Origin: Methylobacterium sp.
GTDB lineage: Bacteria > Pseudomonadota > Alphaproteobacteria > Rhizobiales > Beijerinckiaceae
Length of the DNA stretch: 6,662 nt
Direction: 5' to 3'
Assembly: GCA_020252865.1 (NCBI GenBank)
Contig: JADCCH010000171.1
Span: forward strand, 1-6,662
In this document: positions 1 to 5,400 of the stretch, one piece after another
Position numbering within the stretch: position 1 is the stretch's first letter
Layout of the letters: every line of letters begins with the position of its first letter
The notes under the pieces: generated by a model
The model's database searches: none
Told to the model about the DNA's origin: nothing
The model's input: the letters and a program-made list of their open reading frames with translations, nothing else
Position numbers and translations under genes: made by a program

Positions 1-7
1 ACCCCTC

Positions 8-35
8 TTGAGAAATTTCAGGAAGAACGTAATAT
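8..35 (+). promoter_or_regulatory. Candidate sigma-70-type promoter for the BI-1/YccA gene
   Basis: A -35-like TTGAGA (8-13) and a -10-like TAATAT (30-35) are separated by 16 bases in an AT-rich patch, which stands out in this GC-rich window. The -35 box matches TTGACA at five of six positions and the -10 box matches TATAAT at four of six. The BI-1 start codon lies about 50 bases downstream, leaving a short leader that contains a small CGGCA/TGCCG inverted repeat around 54-67. This is a match by eye only; TATATA at 33-38 is an alternative -10 with poorer spacing. Confidence 0.4.
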
Positions 36-87
36 ATAGGGGAACCACGGGCGGCACGGTTGCCGTCCTGGCAGGAGAGAGGCTCCA

Positions 88-882
88 ATGGCTGATTACG
101 ATCGCAACGCTTATGCCCCCTATGCCGCGGGCATGGGCCGTTCCATGAGCGCCGCCCAGTATGATGCTGGCCTGCGCTCGTACATGCTCGGCATCTACAA
201 CCACATGTCCGTCGCGCTGGCCATTTCCGGTCTGGTGGCGATCGGAGTGTTCTTGCTCGGCACGACGACGAACCCCGCAAATGCGGCCGGCCGGGCGTTT
301 GGCTATCTGTTGACGCCCTTTGGTGCGGCGATTTGGGCTAGCCAGCTTCGGTGGGTGGTCATGCTCGCCCCGCTCGGCTTCGTGCTGCTGCTTTCGTTCC
401 GCTGGGAGCGGATGAGCTATGGCGCGCTGCTCGGGACGTTCTACAGCTTCGCGGCCATCATGGGTCTGTCGCTGTCGAGCATTCTGATTGTCTACACTCA
501 AGGTTCGATCGCCCAGGTGTTCTTCATCACCGCCGCGGCCTTCGGCGCGCTGTCGCTGTTCGGCTACACGACGAAGAAGGATCTGAGCGGCATGGGCAAG
601 TTCATGCTGATGGGCCTGTTCGGCCTCATCATCGCCAGTATCGTGAACTACTTCATGAACTCTGGCCCCCTTCAGTTCGCGATCAACGTGATCGGCGTGC
701 TGGTCTTCGCGGGCCTCACTGCCTGGGATACCCAGCGCCTGAAGGAAGAATATGATGTGGTCGCCGGCGACCAGACCCTGATGCAGAAATGGTCGCTGAT
801 GGGCGCGCTGACGCTGTATCTGAACTTCATCAACATGTTTCAGATGCTGCTGCAACTCTTCGGTGTCCGCAATCAGGAATAA
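88..882 (+). CDS. BI-1/YccA (Bax inhibitor-1/TMBIM) family inner-membrane protein
   Basis: This is a complete 264-residue integral membrane protein of the Bax inhibitor-1/YccA/TMBIM family. Family members act as pH-sensitive Ca2+ leak channels (Bacillus YetJ) or bind and modulate the FtsH protease (E. coli YccA); which role applies here is unknown. After a polar N-terminus of about 30 residues there are roughly seven hydrophobic segments, near 37-58, 88-103, 112-136, 140-160, 170-191, 196-213 and 236-258, the last being the re-entrant C-terminal helix. Family hallmarks are visible: TTKKDLSGMG (161-170), between two membrane segments, and TAWDTQRLKE (211-220), with the conserved Asp at 214. 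The second acidic position, in the last helix, reads Asn (N246 in LYLNFIN). Length is normal for bacterial members, there is no cleavable signal peptide, and the ATG has AGGAG (73-77) and GAGG (79-82) upstream. It appears monocistronic, between a candidate promoter and a strong terminator. Family assignment is secure; physiological role is not. Confidence 0.95.
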   Translation: MADYDRNAYAPYAAGMGRSMSAAQYDAGLRSYMLGIYNHMSVALAISGLVAIGVFLLGTTTNPANAAGRAFGYLLTPFGAAIWASQLRWVVMLAPLGFVLLLSFRWERMSYGALLGTFYSFAAIMGLSLSSILIVYTQGSIAQVFFITAAAFGALSLFGYTTKKDLSGMGKFMLMGLFGLIIASIVNYFMNSGPLQFAINVIGVLVFAGLTAWDTQRLKEEYDVVAGDQTLMQKWSLMGALTLYLNFINMFQMLLQLFGVRNQE

Positions 883-907
883 CCGATCGGCACTTCAAGA
901 AGATGCG

Positions 908-933
908 AAAGCCCCGGGAGACCGGGGCTTTTT
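908..933 (+). terminator. Rho-independent terminator of the BI-1/YccA gene
   Basis: A perfect ten-base-pair stem, AAAGCCCCGG (908-917) with CCGGGGCTTT (922-931), closes a GAGA tetraloop (918-921) and runs into a five-T tract (929-933). It starts 26 bases after the BI-1 stop codon, as expected of an intrinsic terminator on the plus strand. The 3' arm and T-tract are copied again immediately downstream (939-955). Confidence 0.9.
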
Positions 934-955
934 CATGGACCGGGCTTTTTCATGG
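921..955 (+). repeat. Imperfect tandem duplication of the terminator 3' arm
   Basis: The 18-base unit ACCGGGGCTTTTTCATGG (921-938) is followed at once by a 17-base copy, ACCGGGCTTTTTCATGG (939-955), differing only by one missing G. The unit holds the 3' half of the terminator stem, the T-tract and a CATGG tail. The second copy can also pair with the 5' arm at 908-917 if one C is bulged, giving a longer-loop alternative hairpin with its own T-tract. Replication slippage is the simplest origin. Confidence 0.85.
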
Positions 956-997
956 GCGGCTTGGGCAAGCAATCTCGCCGCTGGTTTCCGGGCGGTC

Positions 998-1381
998 TCA
1001 ACCGACGACGCGGGTCGGCTTGTCCAGAACCTTCAGTACCCGCGCGAGATCCGGGCCGCGCTTCAGCACCATGCCACCCTGGGCGATGACCGCATAGGCT
1101 CCCTGCTTCGCTGCGCGCTTCGGGTCCTTCTCGATGCGGTAGAGCGGCGTTTCGCCAGCATGGCGGAGGATGGAGAACACGGCACGGTCGCGCCCGAAAT
1201 CGATGGCGTAGTCGCGCCATTCGCCGGTCGCGACATGGCGGCCATAGACGTTGAGGATTTCGCTCAACTCGCGACGATCGAAACGGACATCCTCCACCAT
1301 CTTTCGCGGCGCAAAGGGAACGACCACCGGTCCGCCCGCTGCCCTGTGTTCCGCCAAAGCCTTCTGGTCTGCTGCATCCAT
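998..1381 (-). CDS. DUF2794 family protein (conserved alphaproteobacterial, function unknown)
   Basis: This is a soluble protein of 127 residues, with no signal peptide or membrane segment, that I recognise as DUF2794. I know of no assigned function and propose none. The conserved block is FDRRELSEILNVYG (34-47), then GEWRDYAIDFGRDRAVFS (53-70), PLYRIEKDP (79-87), KQGAYAVIA (92-100) and a C-terminal LKRGPDLARVLKVLD (106-120). It is rich in Arg, Lys, Asp and Glu, with alternating hydrophobic stretches suggesting a small alpha/beta fold. I chose the ATG at 1381 because GGAG (1388-1391) lies six bases upstream and the resulting length suits the family. An in-frame ATG at 1444 would add 21 residues, but its only Shine-Dalgarno-like sequence (AGGA) is two bases away and the added residues look unlike the family. 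The gene is convergent with the BI-1 gene. It lies downstream of the AhpD-like gene on the same strand, but about 300 bases away, so it is probably a separate transcript. Confidence 0.88.
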   Translation of the reverse strand: MDAADQKALAEHRAAGGPVVVPFAPRKMVEDVRFDRRELSEILNVYGRHVATGEWRDYAIDFGRDRAVFSILRHAGETPLYRIEKDPKRAAKQGAYAVIAQGGMVLKRGPDLARVLKVLDKPTRVVG

Positions 1382-1387
1382 GCCGAA

Positions 1388-1391
1388 CTCC
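1388..1391 (-). promoter_or_regulatory. Shine-Dalgarno site supporting the 1381 start of the DUF2794 gene
   Basis: On the minus strand GGAG is followed by the six-base spacer TTCGGC and then ATG at 1381. The competing in-frame ATG at 1444 has only AGGA with a two-base spacer, which is too short for efficient initiation. This decides the start in favour of 1381. Confidence 0.6.
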
Positions 1392-1653
1392 GAGGCCAGT
1401 GTGGCAGAATGTCCCTGGCTGGCAACCCTCTTTTGCCAACGCATGATCCTGCGCCGGGTTTCTTGCGAAATGCCTGACGAAAAGAATCACGCAGACGTCA
1501 GCGGCACCACAGTTTGGCCTAAATTCGACCATTCGCGCGCCCGAGGCGCACGCGATAACCCTTTTCATGCCACGGTGATGGTGCCAGCGAGACCCTACGC
1601 CCCCCAGCCCCCTCGCTCGCATCCCTGATCTGCCGATCCACCGATCATGGCAG
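1392..1653. other. Intergenic stretch between the AhpD-like and DUF2794 genes
   Basis: This is most of the roughly 300-base gap between the two minus-strand genes. Open frames crossing it on either strand look like chance products of GC-rich DNA: they lack family resemblance and are rich in Arg, Pro and Ala. It holds the possible 21-codon N-terminal extension of DUF2794 (1382-1444) and a small hairpin, GCGCC (1537-1541) with GGCGC (1545-1549) around a CGA loop, which would lie in the DUF2794 leader. A promoter for DUF2794 is expected here, but I could not identify convincing -35 and -10 boxes. Confidence 0.5.
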
Positions 1654-1691
1654 GGCGGCCCGCGAAAACCTCGCGCGGCCGCCTATTTTTT
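1654..1691 (+). terminator. Plus-strand-oriented intrinsic terminator-like hairpin
   Basis: GGCGGCC (1654-1660) pairs with GGCCGCC (1677-1683), and CGCGA (1661-1665) pairs with TCGCG (1671-1675), leaving one bulged C (1676) and an AAACC loop (1666-1670). On the plus strand the stem is followed by TA and a run of seven T (1685-1691 region), the arrangement of an intrinsic terminator. No plus-strand gene precedes it. Read on the minus strand, the same hairpin begins right at the AhpD-like stop codon but has no T-tract after it, so for that gene it could only act as a 3'-end stabiliser or a weak terminator. The T-run is also the complement of the Lys-Lys codons that end the AhpD-like protein, so its match to a terminator may be partly coincidental. 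Confidence 0.6.
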
Positions 1692-2252
1692 TGCCGGACC
1701 AGGCAACCGCGCCTGCGCGTGATATTCCGGGTTGGGCTGCATGCCCGTTGCAGAGGCCATGCGATTCGACATCGCGAAGAAACTCGCGACAGCCGCGATA
1801 TCCCAGATGTCCCGCTCGCCGAATCCGGCCTGACGCAGGCGATCGCGATCCGCATTCTCGATCTCGGCCGAGGCCCGCGCCACCTTCAGCGCGAAATCCA
1901 GCATGGCACGCTGCTTTTCCGTCACCTTCGCCTGCCGGTAATTGAGCGCGAGCGCCTCGCCGAGGGCGGGATCGCCCGAGAGCTGCCGCACCGCCGCGCC
2001 ATGGGCGACCAGGCAATACCAGCAGCGATTCTCCGCCGAGACGACCACCGCAATCATCTCCCGCTCCAGCTTCGTGAGGCCGGAGGGGGCGAGCATGAGA
2101 TCGTTGTAGAAATTCGCGAAGGCCTCGAGCTTCGCCATATCGTGCGAATAGGCGATCAGCACATTCGGCACGTAGCCGAACTTTTCTCTGCACTTCACGA
2201 AATAGGCGGCCATTCCAGGCGAGAGTTCGGCGGCCTCTAGCGCCAGCGCCAT
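1683..2252 (-). CDS. AhpD-like peroxidase-related enzyme (carboxymuconolactone decarboxylase/AhpD fold)
   Basis: This 189-residue cytoplasmic protein belongs to the AhpD-like 'uncharacterized peroxidase-related enzyme' group. Characterised AhpD proteins use a CxxC pair to reduce peroxide or a partner peroxiredoxin. The full motif is present with canonical spacing: E65, twelve residues later C77 in CWYC (77-80), and H84 in the following LVAH, matching E118, C130, C133 and H137 of Mycobacterium AhpD. Other group-typical blocks are YVPNVLIAYSHD (27-38), FYNDLMLAPSGLTKLERE (48-65), LSGDPALGEALALNYR (91-106), DRDIW-like ERDIWDIAAVASFF (146-159) and MSNRMAS (161-167). The ATG at 2252 is chosen because AGGAG lies five bases upstream and because the resulting N-terminus aligns with relatives as I recall them. 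A GTG at 2312, with its own strong AAGGAGG, would add 20 residues. The gene is divergent from the glutamate dehydrogenase gene. Redox activity is inferred from the motif; the physiological substrate is unknown. Confidence 0.92.
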   Translation of the reverse strand: MALALEAAELSPGMAAYFVKCREKFGYVPNVLIAYSHDMAKLEAFANFYNDLMLAPSGLTKLEREMIAVVVSAENRCWYCLVAHGAAVRQLSGDPALGEALALNYRQAKVTEKQRAMLDFALKVARASAEIENADRDRLRQAGFGERDIWDIAAVASFFAMSNRMASATGMQPNPEYHAQARLPGPAKK

Positions 2253-2257
2253 CACAT

Positions 2258-2262
2258 CTCCT
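2258..2262 (-). promoter_or_regulatory. Shine-Dalgarno site for the ATG start of the AhpD-like gene
   Basis: On the minus strand AGGAG is followed by the five-base spacer ATGTG and then ATG at 2252. This is good spacing and supports the 189-residue form of the protein. Confidence 0.65.
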
Positions 2263-2317
2263 GGGTTTCCGATCGAATTATTGCATGGAAGAGCGGTTTC
2301 GGACGGGTTCACCCTTG

Positions 2318-2324
2318 CCTCCTT
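2318..2324 (-). promoter_or_regulatory. Second strong Shine-Dalgarno site, upstream of an in-frame GTG
   Basis: On the minus strand AAGGAGG is followed by the five-base spacer CAAGG and a GTG at 2312, which is in frame with the AhpD-like protein and 20 codons before its ATG. It is the best Shine-Dalgarno match in this intergenic region. It could be a real alternative start or chance, since Lys-Glu codons (AAGGAGGCA) create the same sequence in that frame. Confidence 0.4.
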
Positions 2325-2464
2325 CTTGAGCCGGGCGCAAAGTTCGCGCCAGGCAGGCCTATGACGAAACGGGAACAATCCCTTCGTTGCTGACGCTGCC
2401 GAGGCGACCATTCAAGCACAATAACGCGCGGAAAGAGAGCCCCGCCGGCGCTTTTCGCTGCCAC

Positions 2465-2469
2465 GGAGG
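2465..2469 (+). promoter_or_regulatory. Shine-Dalgarno site for the NAD-glutamate dehydrogenase
   Basis: GGAGG lies ten bases before the ATG at 2480. The spacer is slightly long but usable. No other in-frame ATG occurs until codon 84, so this site and the start at 2480 go together. Confidence 0.6.
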
Positions 2470-2479
2470 CCTTTCATCC

Positions 2480-5400
2480 ATGCCGAATGATTCCAGCCGC
2501 GTGGTTGATCTTCCCGCGAACGCCCCGGGCCTGGGCGACGCTCTTGCGCGGATCGTTTTCTCCGGCGTGGATCATGAAGATGCGAGCGCCTTCCCTGAGG
2601 CTGCCCGCCTCTCCATCGGCCAGCGCGCGGCCGAGCATCTCGCGAAGCGTGAAATCGGCGTGGCAAAGGTCGCGATCCTCGATTCGGTGAATGGTGCCGG
2701 CTCGGTCATCGAGGTCGTGAACGATGACATGCCCTTCCTGCTTGATTCCACGCTCGCCGAACTCGGTGAGCGCGGCGTCTCGCTGCGCCTGGTGGCGCAT
2801 CCCATCCTCGCGGTGGAACGCGGCAGCGATGGTGCGCTGAAACGACTTCTCGGCAGCGCGACGGGCCGCGAGTTGTCGCCGGTGCAGCGCGAGAGCTATC
2901 TGCATATCGAGATCGCCGAGAAGCTCGGTGCCGGGGAACGCAAGGCGCTGACCGCAGCGCTGGAGGTCATCTATCGCGACATCCGCGCCGCCGTGGCCGA
3001 TTGGCTGCCCATGCGCGGGCGCCTGGCCGAGATCGCCACGCGCTACCGCGCGAACCCGCCGATGCTGCCGGCGGACGAGATCGCCGAGGCGGTGCAGTTC
3101 CTTGATTGGCTGCTTGCCGAAAACTTCACTTTCCTCGGCATGCGCGAATACCGCTTCGAGACGCACGACATCTCGACCGATCCCATCCCCGGCGACGGCC
3201 TCGGCATCCTGCGCGATCCGGATGTGAAGGTGCTGCGGCGCGGCCACCGGCTCGTGGTGATCACGCCCGAGATCCGCGCCTTCCTGCAGGAGCCGACCCC
3301 GCTCTTTGTCCAGAAGGCCAATGTGAAGTCGCGCATCCATCGCCGGGTCTATCTCGATTACGTCGGCGTGAAGATCCTGAATGTCCGTGGCGAGTTGGAA
3401 GGCGAGTTGCGCGTCATCGGTCTCTTCACCTCCTCGGCCTACAACAATGCGGCGCGCATGGTGCCCTATCTGCGCCACAAGGTGGCGCGCGTGGTGGAGC
3501 GGGCGGGATTCGACCCCGCCAGCCATTCCGGCAAGGCGCTGCTGAACGTTCTGGAGAATTACCCGCGCGACGAATTGTTCCAGGTCGATATCGAGACGCT
3601 CTACAATTTCTCGATGGATGTGCTGGCGCTGACCGAGCGCCCCCGCCTGCGGGCCTTGGCCCGCGTCGATCGCTTCGATCGCTTTGTCTCGGTCATGGTC
3701 TATGTTCCGAAGGACCGTTACGACACGAGCGTTCGCATGCGTATCGGCGAATTCCTCGCCAGGGTCTATGGCGGGCATGTCTCCGCCGCCTATCCGGCCT
3801 ATCCCGAGGGGCCGCTGGCGCGCACGCATTACATCATCGGCCGCATCAACTCGCCCGCGCCGAAGATCAGCCGTGCGGAACTCGAAGAGGGCACCCACGC
3901 CATCGTGCGCACCTGGGCCGATGGCCTGCGCGATGCGCTGGAGGAAACCGCGCCGAGCGAGGCCCGCGCCTGGTTTCCACGTTTCGGTTCGGCCTTCAAC
4001 GCGGCCTATCGCGAGGCCTTCGGGGCGCATGAGGCCATCGCCGATATCCGCATTCTCGATTGCCTCTCACCGGAGAAGCCCTATGCCTTCGGCCTCACCC
4101 GCACGTCCGGCGAGCCGGAAACCCGCGCCAGCCTGAAGGTCTTCTCCTTCGGCAAGCCGGTGACATTGTCGCAGCGCGTGCCGATCCTCGAAAATCTCGG
4201 CTTCACGGTCATCAACGAGCGCTCCTATCCCGTCGAGCCGGCAGGCGGCACGGGGGAAACGCTCTGGCTGCACGACATGACGCTCGAGCGCGCCAAGGGC
4301 GGCGCCATCGACATCACCGCGCTGGAACAACCGCTGGAGACCGCGCTTGATGCGATCTTTGCGGGCCGCATGGAGGCGGATCGGTTCAATTTCCTCATCA
4401 CCGAGGCCGGGCTCACGCCGCGCGAAGCGGATATCCTGCGCGCCTATTCACGCTATCTGCGCCAGATCGGGGTGCCCTATGGGCAGGTCTACATCGCCGA
4501 TGCCCTGGCGCGTTACCCCGCCGCCGCGCGCGGGCTGATCCGCGCCTTCGATGTGCGCTTCAACCCCGACCTGCCGCAGGGGGCGGGCGACCGTGCCGCT
4601 GTCGCCGCGGCCGAACGGGAAACGCTGCTTGGCGAGATCGACCGCATCACCAGCCTCGACGACGATCGCATCTTTCGCCGGCTGCTGAACCTGATCGAGG
4701 CGAGCCTGCGCACGAATGTCTATCAGCGCCTTGATGGGCAGACACGGCCCACCATCGCCTTCAAGCTGCAATGCTCGGCGGTGGAGAACCTGCCCCTGCC
4801 GCGCCCGCTCTACGAGATCTTCGTTTCCTCGCCGGATGTCGAGGGCCTGCACCTGCGCTTCGGGCAGGTGGCGCGCGGCGGCCTGCGCTGGTCGGATCGC
4901 CCGATGGATTTCCGCACGGAAATCCTTGGCCTCGTCAAAGCGCAGCAGGTGAAGAACACCGTCATTGTGCCGGTGGGTGCGAAAGGCGGCTTCGTGCCGA
5001 AGCTGCTGCCGCCGGCCTCGGATCGCGATGCCTGGTTCGCGGAAGGCACGCGCGCCTATCGCATCTTCATCAACGCGCTGCTCGACCTCACGGATACGAT
5101 CCGCGAAGGCAGCATCGTGCCGCCGGCGGAAACCGTGCGCCATGATGGCGACGATCCCTATCTCGTGGTTGCCGCCGACAAGGGCACCGCGACCTTCTCG
5201 GATACCGCGAATGGCATTTCCGAAGCGCGCGGGCACTGGCTGGGTGATGCCTTCGCCTCGGGCGGCTCGGCCGGATATGACCACAAGAAGATGGGCATCA
5301 CCGCGCGCGGCGGCTGGGAAGCCGTCAAACGGCATTTCCGCGAAATGGACATCGACATCCAGTCGACACCCTTCACCGTGGCGGGCGTGGGCGACATGTC

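Larger units (their letters stand above)
2253..2479. promoter_or_regulatory. Divergent intergenic region between the AhpD-like and glutamate dehydrogenase genes
   Basis: These 227 bases must carry the promoters of two divergently transcribed genes unless one is driven from further away. There is an AT-rich patch, GAATTATTGC (2275-2284), near the AhpD-like start, and another, CACAATAAC (2417-2425), about 55 bases before the dehydrogenase start. Either could be a -10 region, but I could not pair them with well-spaced -35 boxes. No clear operator palindrome is visible by eye. Confidence 0.4.

Noticed and set aside
863..1477. A 204-codon plus-strand open frame crossing the BI-1 terminator and the DUF2794 gene.
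   Set aside because: It starts inside the BI-1 gene, reads through a strong terminator and lies antisense to DUF2794, which has clear family conservation on the other strand.
1251..1628. A possible small plus-strand gene before the orphan terminator.
   Set aside because: Half of it is antisense to DUF2794, the composition is Ser/Arg/Pro-rich as expected from GC-rich noise, and I see no family features. A non-coding transcript remains possible.
2440..2460. A GC-rich palindromic stretch (CGCCGGCG) with TTTT before the dehydrogenase start, considered as an attenuator or terminator.
   Set aside because: The stem is only four base pairs around no real loop and the T-run is interrupted, so it does not meet the pattern of an intrinsic terminator.
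2474..4030. A 518-codon open frame on the minus strand, antisense to the dehydrogenase gene.
   Set aside because: It mirrors the codon structure of the real plus-strand gene in GC-rich DNA, is rich in His, Arg, Asp and Gly without a recognisable domain, and the plus strand here encodes a well-conserved enzyme.
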